Shown here piece by piece: positions 50,068 through 59,429 of a stretch of 64,000 nt of DNA. The stretch is from an uncultured Clostridia bacterium. Lineage in GTDB: Bacteria; Bacillota; Clostridia; Oscillospirales; Ruminococcaceae. The DNA is taken from assembly GCA_947624745.1 (NCBI GenBank), contig CANQLR010000002.1, positions 85,562 to 149,561 of the forward strand, in the 5' to 3' direction. The notes beneath the pieces are model-generated. The model saw only the letters and a list, made by a program, of their open reading frames with translations. It did no database searches and was not told where the DNA came from. Each line of letters begins with the position of its first letter. The stretch's first letter is position 1. The translations under genes and the position numbers were made by a program.

Positions 50068-50096
50068 AGGATAACTCATAATTTGGCAGAAGTCAA
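50068..50096 (-). promoter_or_regulatory. Candidate promoter for the esterase gene
   Basis: TTGACT (50091-50096) and TATCCT (50068-50073) on the minus strand, 17-base spacer. Confidence 0.5.
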
Positions 50097-50188
50097 GGGC
50101 GGAAAGTAATGTTGTGATTGATTTATTGTGAGGTGGGATGGGGTGGGATAATGAAAGGGTGGGGTGGGCTTTGTGCATGGATGAAGGT

Positions 50189-50209
50189 GGGTGGGGGAGG
50201 GGGGGAGGG
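50189..50209 (+). other. G-quadruplex-forming run
   Basis: Plus-strand G runs of 3, 5, 7 and 3 (50189-50191, 50193-50197, 50199-50205, 50207-50209), each separated by a single base: an ideal intramolecular G4 motif. Its last run is the first part of the cloverleaf outer stem. Confidence 0.75.
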
Positions 50210-50302
50210 CGAAGCCCCGGGCGCCCACGGAGTGGGCGCCGCCGGCCGCACGCAGTGCGGCCGGCAAGGCGGCGGCGAAGCCGCCGCCTCGGGGCTTCGC
50301 CC
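50207..50302. repeat. Cloverleaf repeat copy 3
   Basis: Outer stem GGGCGAAGCCCCG (50207-50219) pairs with CGGGGCTTCGCCC (50290-50302). Inner hairpins: GGCGCCCAC/GTGGGCGCC with loop GGA (50220-50240), GCCGGCCGCAC/GTGCGGCCGGC with loop GCA (50241-50265), AGGCGGCGGC/GCCGCCGCCT with loop GAA (50267-50289). Only base 50266 is unpaired at the junction. Confidence 0.9.
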
Positions 50303-50411
50303 CCTGCACCGCGCAGTCGCAGGCGGAACGAGCGAGCCGCGACGCTTGCGGAGCGGCGAGGGATATGGAGCCTGCGACGGGCGGAACGGACGGAGTGCGG
50401 CGACGCACCAT

Positions 50412-50569
50412 GGGCGAAGCCCCGAATCGTGCTGAAGCACGCTTCCCGCCGCGCGGGTGAATGCCAAAGCTTTCTGCGCCCTCTGCCAAGCTTGCAATAA
50501 CCCTCTCCCGCTTACCACCCCTATCGCGCGGCGAAACCGTTCGCTCCGCGAACGGTTGGGCTTCGCCCC
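50412..50569. repeat. Degenerate or interrupted cloverleaf repeat
   Basis: A left outer arm GGGCGAAGCCCC (50412-50423) is followed by short hairpins (CGTGC/GCACG, CCCGC/GCGGG). The right part, hairpin AACCGTTCGC/GCGAACGGTT with loop TCC (50535-50557) plus outer arm GGGCTTCGCCCC (50558-50569), lies ~110 bases on. It looks like a cloverleaf with inserted sequence, or two half copies. Confidence 0.55.
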
Positions 50570-50591
50570 GCCCCGGCCCACCTCTCGCTTC

Positions 50592-50620
50592 TTGACTTTC
50601 CTCCCCAAATATAGTATAAT
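50592..50620 (+). promoter_or_regulatory. Sigma-A promoter for the ABC-F gene
   Basis: TTGACT (50592-50597) and TATAAT (50615-50620), 17-base spacer. No antibiotic-type attenuator is visible in the short leader. Confidence 0.85.
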
Positions 50621-50650
50621 CATAAAACACCAACGAAAGGAGCGAGGCCG

Positions 50651-52591
50651 ATGATACTGTCCGCGGAGCACATCTGGAAATACTTTGAAGCCGACAATCC
50701 CACCCTCGAGGACATTTCCTTCACCGTCGAAAAGGGCGACAGGATCGGCCTTGTCGGGGTGAACGGCTGCGGCAAGACCACCCTTTTGAACATCATCACC
50801 GATAAGATCGGCTTCGACCCTACCCCCGGCGGAGACGGCGCAGTAAGCGTCGCCAGAGGCTGCGTGATAGGCTATTTGGAGCAAAACAGCGGCATGAGCG
50901 GCGACAGCCCCATCGAGACCGAGCTCTACCGCCCGTTCGCACCTCTTTTAAGGGAACAGGCCGAGATGAACGCCCTCGCCGAAAAAATGCCAACCCTCTC
51001 CGGCATTGATCTTGAAAACGCTACCGCCGAGTTTGCCCGCCTGAGCTCTCATTTTGAGATGAACGACGGCTACCTCATCGACGTGAAGATAAACACCGTG
51101 ATGAACGGCATGGGCTTTGCGGGGCTCGACAGGACCCGCCCGGTAAGCTCTCTTTCGGGAGGCGAACGCACCCGCCTTGCTCTCGTGAAGCTTCTTTTGG
51201 AGAACCCCGACCTTCTCATTCTCGACGAGCCGACCAACCACCTCGACCTGCCCTCGACCGAATGGCTCGAGGACTATCTTCGCGACTATCGCGGAGCTGT
51301 GCTCGTCGTGTCGCACAACCGCTATTTTCTCGATAAGATCTGCACCCGGATAATGGAGCTCGAGGACAAAAAGCTCACCCTTTACCGCGGCAACTACACC
51401 GATTTCACGCGGCAGAAAAAGGCGGACATCGAGCGGCGGGAAAAGCTCTACGAGCGGGAGCAGCAAAAGATCAGGGAGCTTCAGTTCTTCATAGATAAAA
51501 ACCGCGCCTCCGCGACCTCGGCAAAGGCCGCCAAAAGCAAGCAGCATATGTTAGACAGGATCGAGGAGAACGCCACCGAGAAGCCCAAAATGCCGAAGCG
51601 CCCGCCTAAGATCCGCCTTGAATACGACATCGAGCCTCCGAAAGAGGTCTTTAAGATGGAAAACTGCGAGATCTCGATCGGCGGAAAGACCCTCATCCCC
51701 TCCCTCGGGTTCGAGCTTCGGCGCGGCGATAAGCTCGGCATCGTCGGACCGAACGGAATAGGAAAATCCACCGTTTTAAAGACGATGCTCGGTCTCAACC
51801 CTCATCAAAACGGGCGGATAAGCTGGGCGATGAACGTCAAGACCGCCTATTTCGACCAGAAAAACGAACAGCTTGACCCCCGAAGCACCGTCATCGAGGA
51901 GGTACACCGCCGCTATCCCCGAATGACCGACGGCGAGATAAGAACGCTTCTCGGCGGGGTCTTGCTTACCGGGGAGAACGTTTTCAAGCCGGTCGGGGTG
52001 ATAAGCGGGGGCGAAAAGACCAAGCTCAGCTTTGCACTGATGATGCTTAAGCGCGGCAACGTGCTGATACTCGACGAGCCGACCAACCACCTCGACTCGA
52101 TGACCTGCGAGGTGCTCGAGGACGCCCTTGCGGAGTACACCGGCACGATTGTCCTCGTCTCGCACGACCGATACCTCCTCAACAAGATCGCAACGAGGAT
52201 AATGGAGATAAGCGAGTCGGGCGTTCGCTTCTTCGAGGGAAACTACGACCTCTACGCCGCCAAAAAGGACGAGGAAAAAAACGCCGCCGAAGAGGATCGC
52301 CGCATTGCCGAGCAGCAGCGCCTTCGCGAGGTAAAGCAGGAAAACAAGAAAAACCAATACCGCACGCAGAAGCAGCGCGCCCTCGACGTCAGGAAAAAGC
52401 AGGAGATCAAGCAGGCCGAAGAGAGGGTCGCGGCCCTCGAAGACGAGATCAAAGAGATTGAGGAGAAGATACAGCAGCCCGAGATCGCCGCGGACTATCA
52501 GAAAATGAGCGAGCTTTGCACCCGCCTCGACGAGGCAAAAAAAGAGCTCAACGACGAGATGGAACGCTGGCTCGAGCTGTCAGAAGAATGA
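50651..52591 (+). CDS. ABC-F family ATP-binding protein
   Basis: A 646-residue ABC-F protein: two ATPase cassettes in one chain and no membrane segment. Cassette 1 has GVNGCGKTTL, LSGGERTRL and LDEPTNHLD; cassette 2 has GPNGIGKST, ISGGEKTKLS and LDEPTNHLD. The inter-cassette linker (around RQKKADIERREKLYEREQQ) and a charged C-terminal coiled coil (about 540-640) are typical. ABC-F proteins bind the ribosomal E site to relieve stalling or, in some subgroups, protect from antibiotics. The subgroup here is not certain; a housekeeping YdiF/Uup-like role is more likely. Confidence 0.92.
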   Translation: MILSAEHIWKYFEADNPTLEDISFTVEKGDRIGLVGVNGCGKTTLLNIITDKIGFDPTPGGDGAVSVARGCVIGYLEQNSGMSGDSPIETELYRPFAPLLREQAEMNALAEKMPTLSGIDLENATAEFARLSSHFEMNDGYLIDVKINTVMNGMGFAGLDRTRPVSSLSGGERTRLALVKLLLENPDLLILDEPTNHLDLPSTEWLEDYLRDYRGAVLVVSHNRYFLDKICTRIMELEDKKLTLYRGNYTDFTRQKKADIERREKLYEREQQKIRELQFFIDKNRASATSAKAAKSKQHMLDRIEENATEKPKMPKRPPKIRLEYDIEPPKEVFKMENCEISIGGKTLIPSLGFELRRGDKLGIVGPNGIGKSTVLKTMLGLNPHQNGRISWAMNVKTAYFDQKNEQLDPRSTVIEEVHRRYPRMTDGEIRTLLGGVLLTGENVFKPVGVISGGEKTKLSFALMMLKRGNVLILDEPTNHLDSMTCEVLEDALAEYTGTIVLVSHDRYLLNKIATRIMEISESGVRFFEGNYDLYAAKKDEEKNAAEEDRRIAEQQRLREVKQENKKNQYRTQKQRALDVRKKQEIKQAEERVAALEDEIKEIEEKIQQPEIAADYQKMSELCTRLDEAKKELNDEMERWLELSEE

Positions 52592-52636
52592 CCCGCCCCA
52601 AACGGCTTTTAACGAGGCCGGGGCGGGACTTTTTTA
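52592..52636 (+). terminator. Intrinsic terminator after the ABC-F gene
   Basis: CCCGCCCC (52592-52599) pairs with GGGGCGGG (52620-52627), followed by a run of seven T residues. Confidence 0.8.
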
Positions 52637-52692
52637 TTCACCAAATTTTGCCGTCCTCCATAGTATGTAATAAAATTCAACGGAGGATGAAT

Positions 52693-53745
52693 ATGCACAG
52701 ATCTTATTTTTTGGGCTCTCCCACGCCGAACGGCTTCGAGACCCGCTTTTCGGACGAGATAAAATCGGGAATGTATACCGTTATCATCAAGGGCGGCCCC
52801 GGCACGGGAAAGTCCACGGTGATGAAAAAGATCGCCTCGGCGCTTGAGGACGTCGACCCGGCGGAGCTTTACTACTGCTCCTCCGACCCCGATTCGCTGG
52901 ACGCGGTGCTTTTCCGCGGGCTCGGCCTCATCTTTGTAGACGGCACCGCGCCGCACGTCTTTGAGCCGCAGTACCCCGGCGCGAGGCAGACGATACTTAA
53001 CCTCGGAAGGTTCTGGAACGCAGATCAGCTCAAAGCCTCGGCAGACGGGATAATCTCTCTTACCGAGAAAAACGCCGCCCTTCACGCGAGGGTCAGAAGA
53101 TACTTGGGCGCTTCGCACGACCTCGGCGGGGAAATAATTTCGGTCGCCGAGCAGGCATTATATCGCGAAAAGTTAGAGGGCTACATCTCCCGCCTCTCGC
53201 GAAAGCTCTTCGGGAAATCGAACCGCCCGCGCGGAAAGGTGAGCATAAGGCAGATAACCTCGGTCACGCCGAAGGGGGTCATGACGCAGGAAAGCGCCCT
53301 CGAGGGCTGCCGGGTGTTTCGGGTCGAGGATCCGTTCTACGCCGCTTCGGATATGCTGCTGAAGGGGCTCTCGCAGGCGGCAGCGGCGGCAGGATACGAC
53401 GTCGTGGCATCGCGAAACGTCTTTTTGCCGCAGACGGTCTATGAGGAGATAGTCATAGAGGAGCTCGGGCTCGCGTTCTCGACAAGAGCGGGCGGCGACG
53501 ATCTCAAAAAGATAAACGGCTTAAGATTTTACGACCGCGACCTTCTTCGCCAGAGCCGCCGCAAGCTGAGCTTTGCCTCCGCGCTTCGCCGCGAGCTTTC
53601 AAAGGCTGCGGTAGAGGCTCTTAAGGAGGCCAAGGACGTCCACGACGACCTCGAAAAGTACTATTCGGGCGCGATGGACTTTGAAAAGTCCGAAAAATTC
53701 TGCGACGGGATCATTAAAGCCCTCCGCGAGAGCGCCGGGAAATAA
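52693..53745 (+). CDS. P-loop ATPase, PRK06851-like
   Basis: A 351-residue protein with Walker A GGPGTGKSTVMKK near residues 31-43. It starts MHRSYFLGSPTPNGFETRF, then FVDGTAPHVFEPQYPGA and a helical second half with another PFYAASDML segment. This resembles a family of clostridial/bacillar ATP-binding proteins I recall under PRK06851, of unknown function. Two closely spaced ATGs exist; 52693 is chosen because GGAGG lies six bases upstream of it, while the ATG at 52687 abuts the site. It follows the ABC-F terminator with no clear promoter of its own. Confidence 0.7.
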   Translation: MHRSYFLGSPTPNGFETRFSDEIKSGMYTVIIKGGPGTGKSTVMKKIASALEDVDPAELYYCSSDPDSLDAVLFRGLGLIFVDGTAPHVFEPQYPGARQTILNLGRFWNADQLKASADGIISLTEKNAALHARVRRYLGASHDLGGEIISVAEQALYREKLEGYISRLSRKLFGKSNRPRGKVSIRQITSVTPKGVMTQESALEGCRVFRVEDPFYAASDMLLKGLSQAAAAAGYDVVASRNVFLPQTVYEEIVIEELGLAFSTRAGGDDLKKINGLRFYDRDLLRQSRRKLSFASALRRELSKAAVEALKEAKDVHDDLEKYYSGAMDFEKSEKFCDGIIKALRESAGK

Positions 53746-53777
53746 AAAACTGCCGCCGGGGTGTTTGCCTCGGCGGC
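53742..53777 (-). terminator. Intrinsic terminator after ftsH
   Basis: In RNA sense GCCGCCGAGG and CCCCGGCGGC pair over 10 positions (one U-G) with a six-base loop, followed by AGUUUUUUAUUU. It also covers the end of the convergent gene. Confidence 0.8.
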
Positions 53778-53783
53778 TCAGCT

Positions 53784-55757
53784 TTATTTATTCGGATTTT
53801 CGTCTGTCGGCTCTGCCTCGGGGGCGATTATCGCGCCCTCCTCGCCTGCGGGCTTATCCTCCGCGGGCTTTTCGGTCCCGTCGGCCTTGTCGAGCGGCTC
53901 GCCGAGCATCAGCTTTTCAAACTGCTCGCCGTTTATCTTCTCGTGCTCGATGAGATACTCCGCGACCCTCGTGAGCTGGTCCTTGTGCTCGCCGAGAATT
54001 TCCTGCGCCCTGTCGTAGGCCGAGTGGATTATCGCGCGCATCTCCGAGTCTATCTCGCTCGCGATGACCTCGGAATAGGTCTTTGAGGAGTTGTAATCGC
54101 GGCCTAAAAAGACCTCGTTGTCGTCGTGGCCGTAGACCACGGGGCCCAGCTTATCCGAGAAGCCGTAGCGCGTGACCATGCTGCGGGCAGTGTCGGTCGC
54201 CCTCTCGATGTCGTTTGAAGCGCCGGTCGAGATGTCGTCCAAAATGAGCTTTTCGGCAGCTCTGCCGCCCAAAAGAACCACGATATTTTCGTTCATCTCG
54301 GTCCTCGAGACGTAGGATTTGTCGTGCTCGGGAAGTGCCATGGTATAGCCTCCCGCCGCGCCTCTCGGGATAATGGATACCTCCGAAACCTTATCCTGCG
54401 TCGGGCAGTAGTAGTGGCAGACCGCGTGCCCCGCCTCGTGATAGGCGGTGAGCTTCTTTTCCTCGGGAAGAACCACCCTCGATTTCTTCTCCGGGCCGGC
54501 GATGACCTTGATGGAAGCGTCGCTCAAATCCTCCGCGGTGATGGCCTTTCTCCCCTTCTTGACCGCCAAAAGCGCGGCCTCGTTTATGAGGTTCGCAAGG
54601 TCAGCTCCAGTGAAGCCGACGGTGGCCGCCGCGACCTGCTTAAGATCGACGTCGGGGGCGAGGGGCTTGTTTTTCGAGTGAACTTTGAGGATAGCCTCGC
54701 GGCCTGCGATGTCGGGATAGTTTACATATACCTGCCTGTCGAAGCGCCCCGGCCGCAAAAGCGCGGGATCCAGAACGTCACGGCGGTTTGTGGCGGCCAT
54801 GACGATGACCGATTCGTTGATGTCAAATCCGTCCATCTCGACCAGAAGCTGGTTCAGGGTCTGCTCGCGCTCGTCGTGGCCTCCCCCGAGACCTGCGCCT
54901 CTGCGGCGGCCTACGGCGTCGATCTCGTCGATGAAGATTATCGACGGCGCGGATTTTTTCGCCTGATCGAAGAGGTCTCTGACTCTCGCAGCGCCTACGC
55001 CGACGTAAAGCTCCAGAAAATCGGAGCCGGATATCGAGTAGAACGGCACCCCGGCCTCGCCCGCGACTGCCTTTGCAAGGAGCGTTTTACCGTTGCCGGG
55101 AGGGCCCACCAAAAGCACGCCCTTCGGTATCTTCGCACCTATCTGCTGGTATTTTGTGGGATCCTTAAGGAGCTCGACTATCTCCTGGAGCTCGGCCTTT
55201 TCCTCGTCCGCTCCCGCGACGTCGTCGAAGGTGACCTTGTTCTTGTCGTTTGCGCCGTCGACCTTGACGTTCGCCTTGCTGACCGAGTTTATCCTGCCGG
55301 CAGAGGAGATGCTCCTTGACATCGACACCGCCAGAAATACCATCACGCCGATCATCAGAAGGGTCGGTATGAGGTTCAGCCAGATCGAGCTGTCCGAGGC
55401 GGGTATCGGGTTATAGACGAGCGGCTCGCTCGGGTATTTTGCGTTATACGCGGCGCGGTAGTTTCCGCCCTCGAAGTCGTTTTCCTCGCCGAACAGCTCG
55501 TTATAGAACAGCCCGACGTTCGGGACCTTGTATTCGTACTCGGCGTCGTCCCCGCGAAGCTTATATTTCAGCGCTCCCGAGCCCAAATTCAGGCTGAACT
55601 CCGATACCTCGAGGTTGTCGAAGTGAGCGATGACGTCGGAATAGTTGGTCGTGCTGTCCGAGGCCATCAGCCCCCGAAGTCCGACGACAAGAATAATGAT
55701 TATCAGGGCGGCAAACAGGATATACGAAACCAGACCCTTTGACGCTTTTCGGTTCAT
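53784..55757 (-). CDS. ftsH: ATP-dependent zinc metalloprotease FtsH
   Basis: Membrane-anchored AAA+ protease for quality control and regulated proteolysis. The 657 residues have two membrane helices (about 10-30 and 130-148) flanking an extracytoplasmic domain, the AAA module with Walker [14 protein letters not shown] (218-230) and [10 protein letters not shown], and the zinc protease motif HEAGH (440-444). The C-terminus is a long acidic, Pro-rich tail ([14 protein letters not shown]). It is the last gene of rnj-gdpP-rplI-dnaB-tilS-hpt-ftsH; tilS-hpt-ftsH is a classic Firmicutes trio. Confidence 0.97.
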   Translation of the reverse strand: MNRKASKGLVSYILFAALIIIILVVGLRGLMASDSTTNYSDVIAHFDNLEVSEFSLNLGSGALKYKLRGDDAEYEYKVPNVGLFYNELFGEENDFEGGNYRAAYNAKYPSEPLVYNPIPASDSSIWLNLIPTLLMIGVMVFLAVSMSRSISSAGRINSVSKANVKVDGANDKNKVTFDDVAGADEEKAELQEIVELLKDPTKYQQIGAKIPKGVLLVGPPGNGKTLLAKAVAGEAGVPFYSISGSDFLELYVGVGAARVRDLFDQAKKSAPSIIFIDEIDAVGRRRGAGLGGGHDEREQTLNQLLVEMDGFDINESVIVMAATNRRDVLDPALLRPGRFDRQVYVNYPDIAGREAILKVHSKNKPLAPDVDLKQVAAATVGFTGADLANLINEAALLAVKKGRKAITAEDLSDASIKVIAGPEKKSRVVLPEEKKLTAYHEAGHAVCHYYCPTQDKVSEVSIIPRGAAGGYTMALPEHDKSYVSRTEMNENIVVLLGGRAAEKLILDDISTGASNDIERATDTARSMVTRYGFSDKLGPVVYGHDDNEVFLGRDYNSSKTYSEVIASEIDSEMRAIIHSAYDRAQEILGEHKDQLTRVAEYLIEHEKINGEQFEKLMLGEPLDKADGTEKPAEDKPAGEEGAIIAPEAEPTDENPNK

Positions 55758-55794
55758 CAGAAAATATTCCTCATTTCTTTTTTGGTGTTACGCT

Positions 55795-56325
55795 TCAGCC
55801 GTCTAAAATAACCTCGCCGACATAATCAAGATTGCGATACATCTCATCGTAATCGAGGCCGTAGCCGACGACGAATCTGTCCTCTATGGTATAGCACTTG
55901 TAGTCTGCCGAAATGTCTATCTTCCGGCGGGCGGGCTTATCCAAAAACGTCACGATCTTTACCTCGGCGGCGCCCCTTGAAAGAAGCGTCTCGCGAAGGG
56001 CGCTGAGCGTTTTTCCTGTGTCGAGGATATCCTCGACCAGAAGCACCGTTTTGCCCCTGATGTCAAGAATCGTGTCCATTTTAACGTTTACTACCCCCGT
56101 CGAGGTGGTGCCTTGGTAGGATTTTGCGCAGATAAAGTCGATCTCGACCGGCATATCTATCGCCCTGACAAGATCCGAAAGGAATATGAACGAGCCCTTC
56201 AATACCCCTATCAGAGTGACCTCCTTGCCGGAATAGTCCCGAGTGATAGTCGCGCCGAGCTCCTTCACCTTTTCGGCTATCTCCTCTTTTGTGAGCATTA
56301 CCTCGACCTTGTGCCTGTACGTCAT
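55795..56325 (-). CDS. hpt: Hypoxanthine-guanine phosphoribosyltransferase
   Basis: Purine salvage enzyme forming IMP or GMP from base and PRPP. The 176 residues contain the PRPP-binding VLLVEDILDTGKTLSAL (about residues 95-111) and the early LIGVLKGSFIFLSDL. The ATG overlaps the tilS stop by four bases. Confidence 0.95.
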   Translation of the reverse strand: MTYRHKVEVMLTKEEIAEKVKELGATITRDYSGKEVTLIGVLKGSFIFLSDLVRAIDMPVEIDFICAKSYQGTTSTGVVNVKMDTILDIRGKTVLLVEDILDTGKTLSALRETLLSRGAAEVKIVTFLDKPARRKIDISADYKCYTIEDRFVVGYGLDYDEMYRNLDYVGEVILDG

Positions 56326-57611
56326 TTTTCTCTCTCCTTTATGTCAATAATAAGCGCTTCCCGGGTGTCCGGGCCGCAGCATATCCTCTCGCTTACGCCT
56401 ATTCCCTCGACGAATACGGGGCCGGCGCTGTCCGCGATTATAAGCCGGGTCCTTCGCTCCTCGGCGTTGAGAAGCTTTTTGACTGCGGACGTTATCCCCC
56501 GCCCCGGAAGGCGGATCTTATCGCCGCCCGAAAGGCGACGAAGGGTATAATCTCCCGAAATTTTATCACTGTCGACAAAATATCTTAACTCATTTTTTTG
56601 ATAGCGCGATATATCAAAGGGTGAAAGTTTTGTGACAACCACCCTTTTTCCCGAAAGATCGTAAGCTCCCTCCGAAAAGGAAAACTGCCGCTCCGGCTCT
56701 TCGGGGATATCCCTTTCAACGCTTAGTCTGCCCTTTGCGGCCAGAAGGTAAACGCCTTTTTTCATATTTATTTTCCCGCCCGAGGAAATAATCCCCTTGG
56801 CGGAGGAGATCCTGTCAAACGACGGCTCTATGCCGTTTCGCTGAAGATACAGCGCTATCGCCCGCGACAGCACCGCATCGTCGGCCAGTCCCGAAAAGTC
56901 GTTTCCGCGCTTATTTAAAAGCTCCGCGGCGCGCTCCTCGATGTATCGATCGGCCTCCCTTAGGGCGGACAAGGTCGAGCGAAAGCCGGACGTCAACCCG
57001 GGGTTGATTTTTTTAAGCTCGGGTATAACGTTTAACCTGATAATATTTCTCGAGCAGTCGGGGACAAGGTTAGTCGAATCGGTGACGAAGCTTTGGCCGC
57101 GCTCCCGCAAAAAGCGCTCTATCGCTTCCCTGTCGCAGTCGATGAGCGGGCGTATCACCCTCCCCCGTACCGGCGGAATCGAGGCGAGACCGTGCGCTCC
57201 GGCTCCCCTTGTAAGGTTAAAAATAAGCGTTTCAAGGCAGTCGTCAAGGTTGTGAGCGGTGGCGATCGGCGACTCCCCCGCAATGCGAAAAAGCGCTTCA
57301 TACCGAAGCTCCCGCGCACCGAGCTCCAGCGACACCGAATGCTCGGCGCAGTAGCCCCTGACGTCGACGCGCTCGCAAAAAAGCTCTATCCCAAGGGATT
57401 TGCAGAGCGAAGTGCAGAAGGCTTCGTCCCTCTCGCTCTCCTCGCCGCGAAGGCAGTGGTTTATGTGCGCGGCAAAGACGTCGTAGCCGAGATCCTTGAG
57501 CGCGATGAGAAGCGCCGTAGAGTCGGCTCCTCCCGAAAGCGCCGCGCAGACCCTGCTGCCGCCTTCGAGCATGGAATATTTTTCTATAGTTTTTGCGACA
57601 ACATCAAGCAT
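56322..57611 (-). CDS. tilS: tRNA(Ile)-lysidine synthase
   Basis: Converts C34 of tRNA-Ile (CAU) to lysidine so that it reads AUA; essential in nearly all bacteria. The 429 residues show the N-type ATP-pyrophosphatase loop SGGADS (26-31), HNLDDCLETLIFNLTRGAG, and a C-terminal TilS domain with RLSGGDKIRLPGRG. The frame is open 35 codons upstream, inside dnaB, but the ATG at 57611 overlaps the dnaB stop (TGATG) and fits the family. Confidence 0.96.
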   Translation of the reverse strand: MLDVVAKTIEKYSMLEGGSRVCAALSGGADSTALLIALKDLGYDVFAAHINHCLRGEESERDEAFCTSLCKSLGIELFCERVDVRGYCAEHSVSLELGARELRYEALFRIAGESPIATAHNLDDCLETLIFNLTRGAGAHGLASIPPVRGRVIRPLIDCDREAIERFLRERGQSFVTDSTNLVPDCSRNIIRLNVIPELKKINPGLTSGFRSTLSALREADRYIEERAAELLNKRGNDFSGLADDAVLSRAIALYLQRNGIEPSFDRISSAKGIISSGGKINMKKGVYLLAAKGRLSVERDIPEEPERQFSFSEGAYDLSGKRVVVTKLSPFDISRYQKNELRYFVDSDKISGDYTLRRLSGGDKIRLPGRGITSAVKKLLNAEERRTRLIIADSAGPVFVEGIGVSERICCGPDTREALIIDIKEREK

Positions 57612-58966
57612 CACTGTTCTCTCTTTGCGTCGACCCCGCGGAAGAGGTAATACTCGCCGAGATAGGCAAGGTTCACCGTTCCGGTCGAGCCGTGGCGGTT
57701 CTTGGCGATAATGCACTCCGCCGAGGACTGGTTGGGGTTCTGCTTGTCATACATCGACTCGCGGTAGATGAAAAGTATGATGTCGGCGTCCTGCTCGATG
57801 GAACCCGACTCGCGAAGATCCGACGGCATCGGGCGGTGATCCTGCCTCGATTCGACCGAGCGGTTGAGCTGCGAAAGCAGGATTATCGGGACGTTCAGCT
57901 CCTTCGCCATAAGCTTTATCTGCCGCGTTATCTCCGAGACCTCGGTGACGCGGTTGTTGTGAAAGCTCGGCGACTCCATGAGCTGCAAATAATCTATGAT
58001 GACAAGGCCGAGGTTCTTCATCCGCCTTAGCTTTGCCTTTATCTGCGGGACGGTAATTCCCGCGGTGTCGTCGATGAAAATGTTCATCTGGGAGAGTATG
58101 TCTGCGGCCTCGGCGAGCTTTATCCACTCGTCGGGGCTTATCATTCCCCCGGTCAGTGAGCCGTTCGGCACCAGAGCCTCGGCGGAAAGCATTCTTGAGG
58201 CTATCTGCTCCTTCGACATCTCGAGCGAGAATATCGCTATTTCTGCGTCCTTGGAGCGCTTGGCGACGTTTGCGGCGATATTTACGGCGAAGGTAGTCTT
58301 GCCCGAGCCGGGGCGGCCGGCTATGACTATCATATCCGACTTGTTGAGCCCGGCGATATAGCTGTCAAGAAGCGAATAACCCGAGCGAAGCCCCTGGTAC
58401 TGCTCCTTGTCGTCGCCCGAAAGCTTCTGGATCTTATCGTAGGCCGTGACGATTATCTCGCTAAGGCGCGTTAGTCCCTCTATCTCCCGCCCCTGGCGGA
58501 TATCGTAGATCTTCTGCTCGGCAAGGTCCAAAAGGTCCTTTGCGCTCTCCCCTCCGTCCGAGGCGGCCTCGATTATCTCGGTCGAGGCGTTGATCAAAGA
58601 GCGAAGAAGGTATTTGTCTTCGACTATCGAGCAGTAGCTTTCAAGGTTCGCGACGGTCGGGACGTTGTCGACAAGTCCCTTAAGGTAGGTCTTTGCCATC
58701 GCGGCAGTCTCGAAAACGCCCTCTGACACCGCCTCGTTTATCACGGTGACGATGTCCGCGGGGACGTTGTTTGAAAACATCCGTAATATAATCGTGTAGA
58801 TCTCGCGGTGCTGCTCGCGGTAAAAGCTCTCGGGCTTAAGATGCCCTATCACAGCGGGCAGCGACTCGGGGCTCAGTAGCAGCGCCCCCAAGACCGTCTG
58901 CTCGGCCTCGATGCTGTATGGAGGCTCGCGGCCCGCAAGGTCGGCCAAAACTGTCCTGCTCGGCAT
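57611..58966 (-). CDS. dnaB: Replicative DNA helicase DnaB
   Basis: Hexameric helicase of the replication fork (dnaC of Bacillus nomenclature); 451 residues. The N-terminal domain begins PPYSIEAEQTVLGALLLS; the RecA-like domain has Walker A GRPGSGKTTFAVNIA, the LGLVIIDYLQLM Walker B and SQLNRSVESR. No intein interrupts it. It starts two bases after the rplI stop, the conserved rplI-dnaB pair. Confidence 0.97.
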   Translation of the reverse strand: MPSRTVLADLAGREPPYSIEAEQTVLGALLLSPESLPAVIGHLKPESFYREQHREIYTIILRMFSNNVPADIVTVINEAVSEGVFETAAMAKTYLKGLVDNVPTVANLESYCSIVEDKYLLRSLINASTEIIEAASDGGESAKDLLDLAEQKIYDIRQGREIEGLTRLSEIIVTAYDKIQKLSGDDKEQYQGLRSGYSLLDSYIAGLNKSDMIVIAGRPGSGKTTFAVNIAANVAKRSKDAEIAIFSLEMSKEQIASRMLSAEALVPNGSLTGGMISPDEWIKLAEAADILSQMNIFIDDTAGITVPQIKAKLRRMKNLGLVIIDYLQLMESPSFHNNRVTEVSEITRQIKLMAKELNVPIILLSQLNRSVESRQDHRPMPSDLRESGSIEQDADIILFIYRESMYDKQNPNQSSAECIIAKNRHGSTGTVNLAYLGEYYLFRGVDAKREQ

Positions 58967-58968
58967 AA

Positions 58969-59418
58969 TTACTCCTCGGGTTCGACTTTAACGGTCATTT
59001 TCGCGGAGATCCCCTGCGTGAACTTTACCTCGCAGGAATAATCGCCGTAGGCCTTTATATCGGAGGACAGGACCACTTTTTTCTTGTCGACCGTCTCGCC
59101 GAACTGCTTTTCGATGGCCTCTGCGACTGCGGCGGCGGTAATCGAACCGAAGAGCTTTCCGCCCGCGCCCGCCTTGGTCTTTATCAGCACCTGGTGGCCG
59201 TGAAGATTTCTCGCCGAAGCCTCCGCCTCGGTCTTGGCAACGTCGAGACGGTGCTGCTCGGCGGCCTTTTTGCCGGCGAGGTCGTTTACGTTTTTGGCGG
59301 TGGCCTCAATGGCGAAGCCCCTTGCAAGAAGGTAGTTTCTCGCGTAGCCGTCGGCAACGTTCAAAACGTCGCCCGCCTTGCCCGAGCCCTTTACATCCTT
59401 AATAAGTATGACCTTCAT
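58969..59418 (-). CDS. rplI: 50S ribosomal protein L9
   Basis: A 149-residue two-domain L9. The N-terminal rRNA-binding part [21 protein letters not shown] with [13 protein letters not shown] is diagnostic; a long helix and a C-terminal domain ([16 protein letters not shown]) follow. AGGAGGT precedes the ATG, 11 bases after gdpP. Confidence 0.97.
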   Translation of the reverse strand: MKVILIKDVKGSGKAGDVLNVADGYARNYLLARGFAIEATAKNVNDLAGKKAAEQHRLDVAKTEAEASARNLHGHQVLIKTKAGAGGKLFGSITAAAVAEAIEKQFGETVDKKKVVLSSDIKAYGDYSCEVKFTQGISAKMTVKVEPEE

Positions 59419-59429
59419 TTTTTTACCTC

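Larger units (their letters stand above)
50029..50650. other. Gene-free repeat block between the esterase and ABC-F genes
   Basis: Divergent intergenic region of ~620 bases. From left: esterase promoter (50068-50096), a G-run segment (50132-50209), a complete cloverleaf (50207-50302), a G+C-rich stretch without clear fold (50303-50411), a broken cloverleaf (50412-50569) and the ABC-F promoter (50592-50620). Open frames here are repeat by-products. Confidence 0.75.

Noticed and set aside
50029..50178. 50-residue N-terminal extension of the esterase
   Set aside because: It would place the lipoprotein signal internally and has no RBS; the start at 50028 has both.
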